From positions 1,736,001-1,800,000 of the forward strand of contig JAPFFF010000021.1 in assembly GCA_039105265.1 (NCBI GenBank): DNA of 64,000 nt, in the 5' to 3' direction. This stretch comes from Tritrichomonas musculus (taxonomy: Eukaryota > Parabasalia > Tritrichomonadida > Tritrichomonadidae). The notes under the pieces are model-generated. The model searched no databases and was not told the DNA's origin. It was given only the letters and a program-made list of their open reading frames with translations. How positions within the stretch are numbered: the stretch's first letter is position 1; every line of letters begins with the position of its first letter. Below, one piece after another: positions 1-8,962 of this stretch. The position numbers and the translations under genes were made by a program.

Positions 1-507
1 ACAGATACTGATACAGTTACTGATGCTGAGATACTCCTAAAGATCGTAGATGGCATCACCGATTTGCGCCGAGATGTCAAGCATTTGATTAAGCGTATGA
101 ACCATAAACGCAAACCATCTGCTGATACCCCAAAGGCTGAAGCACATATCAACACCACTCAGGACACCACTCAGGATGCAAATGACTCACCTCCTGAGAC
201 TCCATCTATTGAACATCCTCGACCTCGTTTAAATCGCACCCATATATTCAATCGAAGCAAGTTCCTGGATATTGGGGATCACGACCGATTGATCCAATAT
301 GTCACATCACAGGTGGTAATCGATGCGATCTCCAACGCAGAACCTCATAAACGCGTATCCCTATTGCGTAGACTCATACGCGATAACCTGAAATTGAGTA
401 TCTCCATGTATATGACCCAAAAACTAATCAACACCCATATGCCTATAAACGGTCCACCAAGGGAAACAGCTCCAGACCCAGATGAGATCGATACAACCGA
501 TTTCTAA
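1..507 (+). CDS. 3' part of an unknown Maverick A protein (partial)
   Basis: The reading frame is open from the first base of the window, so this is the C-terminal part of a longer gene; the first in-frame ATG (codon at 97) follows many in-frame codons and is not a convincing start. The visible 168 residues begin with a short amphipathic stretch (AEILLKIVDGITDLRRDVKH), continue with a Pro/Thr/Asp-rich linker, then a helical region of about 70 residues, and end in an acidic tail. I recognise no family. It lies upstream of the polymerase on the same strand and shares the GC-richer base usage of Maverick A, so I infer it belongs to the element. It could be a structural or DNA-binding accessory protein. 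Confidence 0.6.
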   Translation, partial: TDTDTVTDAEILLKIVDGITDLRRDVKHLIKRMNHKRKPSADTPKAEAHINTTQDTTQDANDSPPETPSIEHPRPRLNRTHIFNRSKFLDIGDHDRLIQYVTSQVVIDAISNAEPHKRVSLLRRLIRDNLKLSISMYMTQKLINTHMPINGPPRETAPDPDEIDTTDF

Positions 508-515
508 CCGTAGTC

Positions 516-529
516 CAAAAATATTTTTG
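516..529. promoter_or_regulatory. Palindromic TATTTTTG promoter-like motif
   Basis: CAAAAATATTTTTG reads the same on both strands and so presents the TATTTTTG motif outward in both directions. The same 8-mer stands just upstream of many start codons in both Mavericks. Here no substantial ORF follows it on either side, which suggests either a non-coding transcript or a fossil promoter. Confidence 0.35.
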
Positions 530-928
530 CAAAAACCGACCCCATGATGGATGCGTAATGCATTCTCTAGAGGAACCAACATACGGACCCGGGATTGCAC
601 ATCAATCCCTCAATGAAAATACCTGCATCCACCATGAGGCTGGTTGGGGTTGCAAATGCCGGCAAATGCCCGTATTACCCCTATAATCCACAAGTAATAG
701 CTTACCCAAGGTGTTTAGTGCGCTTGGGCTCTATCACAAATATGGACCGGAAATAATACGAAAAATCGGTATGGCAGTGGATCGAACTCATGCCTGCAGC
801 CGAAGCCCGGAGACATGCTTCATGACCCAACAACTATACCAGTTAGCGCTAACACATATATGATTCCAATTTGCTATTTAATCGAATAAAATTCAAAAAT
901 AGTATGTCATCAACCGCGTTGCGATGAT

Positions 929-936
929 TATTTTTG
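929..936 (+). promoter_or_regulatory. TATTTTTG motif upstream of the polymerase gene
   Basis: TATTTTTG lies 19 bases before the polymerase ATG at 956. Equivalent copies precede other Maverick starts at distances of 5-12 bases, so this is likely part of the element's own start-site or promoter signal. Confidence 0.4.
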
Positions 937-955
937 TATTTTTACCAATGGGCAA

Positions 956-3900
956 ATGAGTAGTAATATTACTAGTTGGAATTTCGATAAAAAGGTTCTA
1001 CCCACAGATGTCGTCAGAGACTATATCAATATCATCAATGAGGAGTTCGATGGGGGTATCTCATCCTACAGACCATATGTTGGACAGCTGAGCAGTCTCA
1101 TAAAGTTCCTGAATGAGAACTCATTTGTAGCTCACACTGGTTTTGATACCGACAATAAGCTCAAGGAATCAGATCTTGAAACATTCGTCAGACGACTAAG
1201 ACTTACGCGTGCTGAGCAGGAGCGTCTCGAGAAATTGGGACTGGAACATGCTGAACGTTTACTGAATAGCAAGATTATTACTAAGAATTTTGCTAGAAAT
1301 ATTCAAGCCACAAATACTGTTGACGCTTATATAGATATTGCCAATGAGGAGTTCGGTGGCAATATCCCATACGACATACCATATAATGAACGACGGAACG
1401 GTTTCATAAAGTTCCTAAATGACAATGCATTCGTATATCGTACTGGGTTTGATCGCGATTATTATCTCGAGGAATCCCATTTTGAGAAATTCTTTGAGAG
1501 ACTGCGTGATGAACAAGAGGATGAGCTGCTGAGGGATGCAACTGACAAGAATCTGATTGCACTTGAGGAGGTCAGACTTGAACGTGAACTCGCTAAGAAA
1601 TCGGAACAGGAGCGTATTGAACAGGAACGTCTCCAGAAGCGGGAACGGAAACTCGCTGAGAAGTCGAAACGCGATCGATTGAAACAGAAGCGGGAACAGG
1701 AGAAGAAACTGGAGCGTGAAAAGCATCGCAAGATTAGTACTAAGAATTTCGCTAAACGTATTATACCCGAGGAAACTGTTGAAGAATATATCGATAAGGC
1801 CAATGAGGAGTTCGATGCCAACATCCAATTCCACAACACATCATATAATGAACGACTGAGCAGTTTCGTAAAGTTCCTGAATGATAATTTATTTGTATAT
1901 CGCACCGGTTTTGATCGCGATTATCATATCAAGGAATCAGATCTTGATACATTCTTCGAGAGACTTGAGACTGAACGAACTAAGGATTACTTCAAGCATT
2001 TCGATAGAGATGCTTACAAGATTGAGGACCGCATTGATGAACGCCAGCAATTGAATACCTGGATTAAGTTCATTCAGCAATTAGATGATGAACACAAAGC
2101 ATATTCATATTTCAACAAGTATTATCCCGAGTATCTCGATAGAGCTGAAATACAAGATATACTCCGAGACAGGACTAAGGTTACAAAACTGAATCATATT
2201 ATCGGTAGTAACGCTAGTATTGATGATAACAAAGCACATTCCTATTTCAACAAATATTTCCCCGAGTATATCGACAGAACTGAAATACATAATATACCCC
2301 GAGACAGGACTAAGGTTACAAAACTGGTCCATATTATCAATGATTCCCCCAAGGCCCCCGAAAATATCGATGATCTCCCCAAGGACCCCGAAAATAATGA
2401 AATACTCGATTACCTCAGTGAGTTCGGTCATGAGTTCAAATCGAAACACACCGATTTCCTCATGGTGAATGAACCTGATAGCTATGATAGGGCTGTTGAG
2501 GCTTGGCGATCATATACCAAATATGCTGATAGTGATTCCAATGAGCGTGAGGATATCGATACCTATGAGCCAATATACATATACTACTTCAACTCGATAT
2601 CCTCATTGAACTCTATATATGACGGCTTGCAACAGGTCTATAAGCGTGAGGTAAAACCATTCAAAATCTATTTCCAACTCTCGGGTGTATTTGAGACCCC
2701 CTATGCTGAGAAAGTGTTTGGGTATTCATGTGAATATGCAGCTAGGGAAATCAATTGGAACAACTATAAATCGGCTATCCCAATTGTGGTTCGTGATGAG
2801 CAATCACTTGATATCGTGAAGTACTATATTGAATCAGTACTGCACTCATATGAGACCTCGACATCTGGAACCAAGTTGATTATGGTAGGATCAGTCTCAT
2901 TCACGGTATCTCGAATGGTCAAGGTTAGTGGTCCAATCAAGGATTTACCTCCTGAGATCAAAAATAGCAAATACATCATCACGGACAATGCCGATGACAA
3001 TCTATGTTGGTACCGATTTCTGGCTGCATGTCTAGATGACCATCTAGTTGACCCTGAATCTGGTTGCAATACTAAGAATCGCACACAGGTAGCTAGGAAG
3101 CTCCTATGCGAGGATCACAATATAGTGTATTCTACTAAGCCATCTCAAGATGCAATCGACCTCCTGAACAACTATCCGGGTACATCAATTGAATCCATGA
3201 AGGCATCTGCCGAGAAGCATCACTTGAATGTGGACATCTATGAGTACTTGGAGGATCTCAAAGTCTATAACCTTCAGGACCAATGGAAATACAATGAGGA
3301 TAACTCATTTAGGAAATCCGCATTGCTGTACACCCAAAATCGAATCATCCACATAATGTACATCAGGAATGCTGAGAAGCTGACCAACATCCATATCTGT
3401 CCAAAGTGTGGCTCATATGCCCATTACGGTCATTACAACATGAGGTGTTTCGAGAACCATGTTAAGAACTGTGATGGTGTATTTCGAAAGCGATTCATAC
3501 CCAATCGTGAACCACTACCATACTGTCCACATATACTCAGTAATCCGGTGTACGAATATTGCTTAGCCTATGGTCTCGAATGGAAACCCAACATATATTA
3601 CATCACCTACGATTTCGAAACTGTTGAACAGCCTGTGAATACATCTATTGGTTCATCCACAACCATCAACTCACGACTGATTCCCCTTAGTGTATCATCA
3701 TGTGTCAAATCGCAATCTGGTTGTACCACAAAGCACTTCTCATTAAGAGATTCATCTGAGTTCATCATCAAGTGGATTGAGTGGTTGTTTGAGCAATCCA
3801 AGCAGGTGTATCACGATAAGGTTCAATACATGAAATCCTTCATCAATCAACCAGTTGACAATCTCAAAACCATTGATCGCAACCTGAATGTGATAACCGT

Positions 3901-6565
3901 ATTTGGATTCAACTCAAGTAGATTCGATAGCAACCTATTCAAGGAGTATCTCAACTACAGTTCAGGAAGCAATTCCATTATCAATCGAAATATGTTCTGG
4001 AGTGTTGAACCCAATAGCATCATTGGTACCACATCCTCATTGAAGCAGTTCATATTGAAGTCACCCAAATACGATACCAAGTTGCGATTCATCGATGCAC
4101 AATCATTTGTCGCTGGAGGTACATTAAGGCAATTCGGTGTAGACTTTGGGGGAGTTGAGAATAGCTCGAAGGGTGTATTCCCATATGAAGCCATCAATAC
4201 TGAGAACTACAATGAGGTCCTCTCAAAAGCAGAGCCATTTGAGTATGAGGCGTTCTACAGCTATCTCAACCAGAAGAATCCATTGACACCAGATGATTAC
4301 AAGCTATATCTCGAGGATGCCAAAAATTATAAAACCCGATGGGACTACCTACTTGCATACAATGATAATGATGTCGAGATGATGATCAAACCCATTGACA
4401 ACCTGATTGCACTCAATGCTCAGTACAACGTGGACCTCATCTCAAACTTATCGCTAAGCAAGAATGCATCCTGTATCAAGTACGCACTCGCATATAAGGA
4501 ATTTGAGGAAGAATTCCATTCTCCAAATGCCGAATACTCTATACAGAATCCCATTAACGAATTCAAGCCAAATCTCAAGTGGTGGCGATTCAAATGCGAG
4601 AACTACTATAACCAGGATGTCAAATATAATCTAGCTCATAAGGACAAACCCAGGAACCTCGATAAATGTGTTTGTGAGGAGCAATTCGATAAGTTCATGG
4701 AGATGTACAACAATCCAGATACTGGCAAGTGCCATCTCTGTGGTGAGCACTTCACATGGACCAACAGACCTACTCTCGATAGAATCAATAATGATATCGG
4801 TCATGAACTCAGCAACTGTAAACTCGCTTGTGCGGAATGCAACAGACTTCGCAGTCGTGATGACCCCAATATAACCAAACTACGAATTCAGCTGAAGAAA
4901 TATTGTAAGATGATGCATCTCCCAACACTCATCAATGACGAACAGGAGTATTACAGCTTACGGAACAACATCACTGGTGGTCTATCCAATGTCATGCATC
5001 GAGTCAACATCAAGGGTCATACCAAAATAAATCGTTTTAGATACAACGCCGTTGATCACAAGGTAATCTCATATGATACTCCACACACGATGACTCATAT
5101 TGTTGGAGTCGATTTCAACAGCTTATACCCATCAGCATTCAGTTCAACCAAACATGATTTCAATCCATATCACGGGGGAGTCATGTATATGCCAGGTTCC
5201 ATGATGGAGCGATTCGAGGTGTACAAGGATGGTACCAAAAATATGAACACCTACAACTCATGCATGCATATCATCAACAGCCAGAAGCTCCGAAAGCATC
5301 CCAAATTCCTGTTCAAAGCGGAGGTCATGTTGAAATGCTCAATATCCAAAATCAACTACTTCATCAATTTCCCACCTGTATTCCGCAATTTCGATATCAC
5401 CAATGATGAGGCCACAATTGGCCCATACATGCACAACTACATAACTCGCAATAAGCTCCCATCTGTTGACAAAACTGAACGGAAGCTGACCATGAGTGTT
5501 GATACAATGGGCACCTATCAGACATTCTCGAATTACTACCTCTGGTTCCTCCTCGACCATGGACTTGTCATCGAGGATATCAAGAGTCTCACCAAATACG
5601 AGGCTCATCGCGGATTCAACCCATTCGTTAGTGAGTTCATGAAACGCCGTCAGGATATCATATCTGGAGTTGCTAAGGGGAATGGCGCTGAAAGCGACTT
5701 GAGCGTGTCGAATGAGAAGTTCTACAAGATCAGCATGAATGGCTCATATGGGTACGATGGGATGAACACCGAGAAGTTCTCCAAAATCAAGATATGCTCG
5801 CGCGATAAGACCTTCCAGAATATCATCTACGACAACTATGTCAGTGGCACCAAATTGAGTGATGACAACTATCTACTCCAGATGAACCCGAAGAGCTTCA
5901 AATGCACGACATGCCTTCAGGAATCATTCTGGACTCTAGATAATGCCAAATTCTGGTATCTCACATTCATATACGAGTTCATGTACAAGTGCCTTGATGT
6001 GGAGCGATTCCATTTCATAGAGGGGGACACTGATAGTGCATATTTTGCGGTTGCTGGTGATGACACCAAGGGGTCCGATCAAGAGTTCAAATACATCATC
6101 AAGAATAGGGCATTCTATGATGAGAACATATATAAGTTCATGCCGAATCCCAATATAAATACAATCGCTGATGAGAAGAAAATACTGGGTCTCTGCATTG
6201 AGAAATATGGTGAGAATATGATTGCGTTAGCCCCCAAGTGCTACACCATATTTAATAGTGGAGCTGTAACCAAGGCACTCAAACTCAAGGGGGTCTCCCT
6301 CAAGAAAAACCGTATTACAAGTGATGATTACAAGGACATCATCGACAATGGTGGTGTGAAGGTTGGCAAAAATATCAATCTGCAAATGGTCATGCGCAAC
6401 AAAATCCAGAGCAAAATCAGTGAGATGTCCATGAGCAAGATCACGGTAAACAAGAATGCTCTCACTGGGACACACACCAAAATGATTGTCCTCGAGAACC
6501 AATCCTGTGCACCATTCATCCACGGACTCACATCAGGGGACTATATTATATGCAATTCGAATTGA
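956..6565 (+). CDS. PolB: Maverick A protein-primed family B DNA polymerase with embedded HNH-like module
   Basis: This 1,869-residue protein is the replicative polymerase expected to copy the linear element from protein-primed ends. Exonuclease motifs: YDFETVE near residue 885, FNSSRFDSNLF near 985-995 and YNDNDVEMM near 1136. Polymerase motifs: A (VDFNSLYPSA, ~1385), B (KISMNGSYGYDG, ~1592), C (EGDTDSAYF, ~1692) and the KxY motif APKCYTI (~1760). Between exo III and motif A, at about 1258-1300, sits a CxxC...LDRI...CxxCN zinc/HNH-like block. The N-terminal 680 residues hold three copies of a ~75-residue module (7-85, 105-195, 260-340), a charged coiled-coil linker and a duplicated AHSYFNKY module. 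LCWYRFLAAC (~684) resembles the Cys box of OTU-like domains, and a Cys/His finger starts with CPKC (~815). Start ATG at 956; all core catalytic residues are present. Confidence 0.93.
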   Translation: MSSNITSWNFDKKVLPTDVVRDYINIINEEFDGGISSYRPYVGQLSSLIKFLNENSFVAHTGFDTDNKLKESDLETFVRRLRLTRAEQERLEKLGLEHAERLLNSKIITKNFARNIQATNTVDAYIDIANEEFGGNIPYDIPYNERRNGFIKFLNDNAFVYRTGFDRDYYLEESHFEKFFERLRDEQEDELLRDATDKNLIALEEVRLERELAKKSEQERIEQERLQKRERKLAEKSKRDRLKQKREQEKKLEREKHRKISTKNFAKRIIPEETVEEYIDKANEEFDANIQFHNTSYNERLSSFVKFLNDNLFVYRTGFDRDYHIKESDLDTFFERLETERTKDYFKHFDRDAYKIEDRIDERQQLNTWIKFIQQLDDEHKAYSYFNKYYPEYLDRAEIQDILRDRTKVTKLNHIIGSNASIDDNKAHSYFNKYFPEYIDRTEIHNIPRDRTKVTKLVHIINDSPKAPENIDDLPKDPENNEILDYLSEFGHEFKSKHTDFLMVNEPDSYDRAVEAWRSYTKYADSDSNEREDIDTYEPIYIYYFNSISSLNSIYDGLQQVYKREVKPFKIYFQLSGVFETPYAEKVFGYSCEYAAREINWNNYKSAIPIVVRDEQSLDIVKYYIESVLHSYETSTSGTKLIMVGSVSFTVSRMVKVSGPIKDLPPEIKNSKYIITDNADDNLCWYRFLAACLDDHLVDPESGCNTKNRTQVARKLLCEDHNIVYSTKPSQDAIDLLNNYPGTSIESMKASAEKHHLNVDIYEYLEDLKVYNLQDQWKYNEDNSFRKSALLYTQNRIIHIMYIRNAEKLTNIHICPKCGSYAHYGHYNMRCFENHVKNCDGVFRKRFIPNREPLPYCPHILSNPVYEYCLAYGLEWKPNIYYITYDFETVEQPVNTSIGSSTTINSRLIPLSVSSCVKSQSGCTTKHFSLRDSSEFIIKWIEWLFEQSKQVYHDKVQYMKSFINQPVDNLKTIDRNLNVITVFGFNSSRFDSNLFKEYLNYSSGSNSIINRNMFWSVEPNSIIGTTSSLKQFILKSPKYDTKLRFIDAQSFVAGGTLRQFGVDFGGVENSSKGVFPYEAINTENYNEVLSKAEPFEYEAFYSYLNQKNPLTPDDYKLYLEDAKNYKTRWDYLLAYNDNDVEMMIKPIDNLIALNAQYNVDLISNLSLSKNASCIKYALAYKEFEEEFHSPNAEYSIQNPINEFKPNLKWWRFKCENYYNQDVKYNLAHKDKPRNLDKCVCEEQFDKFMEMYNNPDTGKCHLCGEHFTWTNRPTLDRINNDIGHELSNCKLACAECNRLRSRDDPNITKLRIQLKKYCKMMHLPTLINDEQEYYSLRNNITGGLSNVMHRVNIKGHTKINRFRYNAVDHKVISYDTPHTMTHIVGVDFNSLYPSAFSSTKHDFNPYHGGVMYMPGSMMERFEVYKDGTKNMNTYNSCMHIINSQKLRKHPKFLFKAEVMLKCSISKINYFINFPPVFRNFDITNDEATIGPYMHNYITRNKLPSVDKTERKLTMSVDTMGTYQTFSNYYLWFLLDHGLVIEDIKSLTKYEAHRGFNPFVSEFMKRRQDIISGVAKGNGAESDLSVSNEKFYKISMNGSYGYDGMNTEKFSKIKICSRDKTFQNIIYDNYVSGTKLSDDNYLLQMNPKSFKCTTCLQESFWTLDNAKFWYLTFIYEFMYKCLDVERFHFIEGDTDSAYFAVAGDDTKGSDQEFKYIIKNRAFYDENIYKFMPNPNINTIADEKKILGLCIEKYGENMIALAPKCYTIFNSGAVTKALKLKGVSLKKNRITSDDYKDIIDNGGVKVGKNINLQMVMRNKIQSKISEMSMSKITVNKNALTGTHTKMIVLENQSCAPFIHGLTSGDYIICNSN

Positions 6566-6570
6566 ATATT

Positions 6571-6596
6571 GGGTCTGCGGGATTTCCCGTCGACCC
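6571..6596. terminator. Hairpin 1 between convergent polymerase and fibre genes
   Basis: Arms GGGTC/GACCC and CGGGA/TCCCG form an almost complete stem. It lies 6 bases after the polymerase stop and before the stop of the convergent fibre gene. Position between 3' ends suggests 3'-end formation or transcript insulation; function is inferred. Confidence 0.45.
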
Positions 6597-6625
6597 GGAT
6601 TTCATGGTGATAACCACTAAATATT

Positions 6626-6651
6626 GGGTCTGGTAGAATTCTACCACACCC
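6626..6651. terminator. Hairpin 2 between convergent polymerase and fibre genes
   Basis: A perfect 16-base palindromic core containing GGTAGAATTCTACC (6632-6645), extended by GGGT/ACCC arms with one C-C mismatch. It stands 5 bases from the fibre stop codon. An inverted copy of the whole two-hairpin cassette is at 17,184-17,263. Confidence 0.45.
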
Positions 6652-6655
6652 AGAA

Positions 6656-8944
6656 TTAGGCCTTAAACACAGCTAATGTGGATCCGTTGATGATACCAGT
6701 TATGATACCCACTGTCATACGATTTATTTTTGAGGTTATCGCGGTCTCACCAGTGAGTATCTTCAGTTTATTATCAGCGTTATCGATGAATACCTCATCC
6801 CCAATGGAATAGCATGAGGAGTCCTCAACCTTAACCATGTAATCCCCATGAGTGGCGAATGTGATACAACTATTGGCTTCATCGATTCTGACGCATATAC
6901 CAACATACTCCTTCCAGGTACCAGTGGTCTTCACACTACATATGCAATCAGTGGTGTCAGCTTCAGTGCTAGGGACCCATTTCGAGTCCTCGCGATGATA
7001 TACCTTACCGGTCATATATACTGGAGCTCCAATGACGAAATCGGTGATGGTGTTAACCGATGACTCGATTGGGGAGTAGTGAGTGATTGTATTTGAACCA
7101 TTTGATGTTATCTTGCCAGAAACATGTAAATTTGAATCAATTGTTGTATTTCTTGCAGTACCAAACATGCTAAATGATTGAAATCTATGACCATCAACAT
7201 ATATAAATACTTCACCAGTATCAGCAGTTTTTGAAGACCTATACATAAAGACAGTATTATAAGTATCATTATATCCAAATCTAAATAAAGCAAGTGTATT
7301 AGAATCAATAGAACTAAAGAAACTTGCAATATTACTTTCGGTACTATTAATTGATAATGAACCATCATCATTTTTTGCCACATATTTAGTCAAGTCAACA
7401 GGTTCAGGAATTTCACTCTTCACTTGGTCAATAGCACGGGTCAATTCTGTTTTCATTGCAAAGTTATCATCAACATATTTCACCGAAGTAATCATATCAT
7501 CGCTCACAGGTTGGTTGCTGATTAATGTGATAGACGCATCATATATATTGGTTAGTGTATCATCCGTGGCTCTCAATGAGACGACACGTGTACCTACACG
7601 AATATCTATTGATTCTTCCCCGGTTGATTCACCCCCAGAGGGGTTGAGAGCTGTCGCATCATCCCCGGTTGATTTGTATATGAGATTTGCACCCTTTCGA
7701 CCAGAATACGTATATTCGGCTTCTTCATATGATGCATCTTCGGCATTTCGTTTGAACTTCACGATAATATTTTTGGTTGTTAATACCCTTCTGATATATT
7801 CATCTGGGATTACACAACCACTATCATTCTGCGCACATTGAATTGTGAATCGTTCTGGACTTTCATCAACAACATTCGAGTCTTTGATAAATGGTGATTC
7901 GATTTGTGCTCTAATGAAATTATATGCTATTGGATTATTATTTCTATGTGCTGCAATATACGATACATATACAATTTTTCCATCATCATGACGCCATATT
8001 ATTCTATCAATGCGTTTGCCATTGCTATCATACCCGTCCATGCTATCAAAAGTGCTAGTAGAACCATTTGGTTTAAATACTACATCAATATGCATTATAT
8101 CATCATCTTGATTATCACCCCAATTAACATCAAATACCAAATGAACTCCAGCATTGGGTAGCTTAGGGGTAATATATGCACCCTCAGATAATTTTGCTGG
8201 ATATTCAATATTCAATTCAGTGCCATATAGTGCGGTGCTCAGTGCAGATTCATTAACCAAATCAGTGGGGATCTCAGGGATATCCGTTTTCAATGCATAC
8301 TCACTTAAGTTCGCAAGCTTCGCATACTCACTTAAGTTCGCAAGCTTCGCGTACTTCCCATCAGCCACATCCTTGGTCTCATACTTGTCTAATTCATATG
8401 CGAGCTCATCTTCATCGACGAACTTCTCATCAGCCTGGGCACTAGTATAATATGGTGTCAAGTCAACTGGTTCCGGGATATCCGTTTTGAGAGCATACTC
8501 ACTTAAGTTCGCAAGCTTCGCGTACGGTTCCAAAGCAGTACTCAATGAATCACTCGTAACGATGTTCTCAGGGACCTCAGGTATTTCAGTAGATAGCGCA
8601 CAGTTTTTGGCGATGTAATCACGTAATTCCCCAATGGCACCATCCACATCTTCACTAGATGCATACTTCAGCATCTCCGTATTGAAATCCTCGGTTTTCA
8701 CATAGTCGAATAGCTGGGTTTGCAAAGCGTATGACTCAAGGTCCTTGGCTAAGGCATATTTTTCGAGATGCTCACCAACTGTACTCGTAATGAGTTCCTT
8801 GATCTGCTCCTGGTTGGGACCAGTTATATTCGAGCCATTGGACCCATTATGGCACATGCATGCATACTTTTTGATGTACTCTATTAGTAACTCGTCAATA
8901 GTGGACGCTTTTATAGAAAATCCACTCTGTTCTATACTGAACAT
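6656..8944 (-). CDS. Tail-fibre-like repeat protein of Maverick A
   Basis: A 762-residue protein of phage tail-fibre style. The first ~240 residues carry short repeats of the form YAKLANLSEYALKTDIPE, including one exact 27-bp tandem duplication, typical of trimeric fibre shafts. The middle is beta-rich with Asp/Asn/Ser/Thr. The last ~145 residues (from GAPVYMTGKVYHR on) form a compact-looking C-terminal domain. No transmembrane segment or signal peptide is visible. The inferred role is a virion surface or attachment fibre. Base composition is uneven: 7,110-7,400 and parts of 7,900-8,150 are more AT-rich than the ends, suggesting exchanged segments. Its ATG is only 18 bases from the divergent ATG at 8,963, so the two genes must share a promoter. 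An unrelated secreted adhesin is the alternative. Confidence 0.75.
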   Translation of the reverse strand: MFSIEQSGFSIKASTIDELLIEYIKKYACMCHNGSNGSNITGPNQEQIKELITSTVGEHLEKYALAKDLESYALQTQLFDYVKTEDFNTEMLKYASSEDVDGAIGELRDYIAKNCALSTEIPEVPENIVTSDSLSTALEPYAKLANLSEYALKTDIPEPVDLTPYYTSAQADEKFVDEDELAYELDKYETKDVADGKYAKLANLSEYAKLANLSEYALKTDIPEIPTDLVNESALSTALYGTELNIEYPAKLSEGAYITPKLPNAGVHLVFDVNWGDNQDDDIMHIDVVFKPNGSTSTFDSMDGYDSNGKRIDRIIWRHDDGKIVYVSYIAAHRNNNPIAYNFIRAQIESPFIKDSNVVDESPERFTIQCAQNDSGCVIPDEYIRRVLTTKNIIVKFKRNAEDASYEEAEYTYSGRKGANLIYKSTGDDATALNPSGGESTGEESIDIRVGTRVVSLRATDDTLTNIYDASITLISNQPVSDDMITSVKYVDDNFAMKTELTRAIDQVKSEIPEPVDLTKYVAKNDDGSLSINSTESNIASFFSSIDSNTLALFRFGYNDTYNTVFMYRSSKTADTGEVFIYVDGHRFQSFSMFGTARNTTIDSNLHVSGKITSNGSNTITHYSPIESSVNTITDFVIGAPVYMTGKVYHREDSKWVPSTEADTTDCICSVKTTGTWKEYVGICVRIDEANSCITFATHGDYMVKVEDSSCYSIGDEVFIDNADNKLKILTGETAITSKINRMTVGIITGIINGSTLAVFKA
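8295..8348 (-). repeat. Exact 27-bp tandem duplication in the fibre shaft
   Basis: Two identical 27-base units (8295-8321, 8322-8348), each beginning GCATACTCACTTAAG on the plus strand, encode consecutive KLANLSEYA blocks. A third copy stands at 8493-8519. This is a recent in-frame expansion of the fibre repeat. Confidence 0.85.
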
Positions 8945-8962
8945 TTAATATAAAATAAAGGT
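8945..8962. promoter_or_regulatory. 18-bp divergent promoter between fibre and large repeat protein
   Basis: Only 18 AT-rich bases separate the start codons of two divergent long genes. Any core promoter must lie here or inside the coding sequences. On the minus strand a weak TTATTTTA form of the TATTTTTG motif precedes the ATG. Confidence 0.4.

Larger units (their letters stand above)
508..955. other. Non-coding, structured stretch between the first gene and the polymerase
   Basis: No ORF of note lies in these 448 bases. They contain the perfect palindrome CAAAAATATTTTTG (516-529), which is the element's putative promoter motif on both strands. Further in are a 12-base inverted repeat (543-554 with 625-636, one mismatch) enclosing a perfect 7-bp hairpin with a 5-base loop (591-609), a direct repeat GCAAATGCC (652-660, 662-670), a 6-bp stem CCCAAG/CTTGGG (705-728) and the perfect palindrome GTTAGCGCTAAC (842-853). 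On the minus strand, 769-853 carries A-box-like and B-box-like blocks. This could be a structured RNA gene, a regulatory region or remains of one. What is seen is the structure; the RNA is inference. Confidence 0.4.

Noticed and set aside
769-853. tRNA-like sequence on the minus strand (A-box-like TAGCGCTAACTGG, B-box-like AGTTCGATCC, partly pairing ends GGTATAG/CCATACC)
   Set aside because: The T stem and D stem do not pair and no regular anticodon arm forms, so it is not a functional tRNA; kept only as part of the structured region.
8295-8519. Short spaced repeats that could suggest a CRISPR array
   Set aside because: The units are tandem, in frame and encode fibre-shaft repeats; the organism is eukaryotic.
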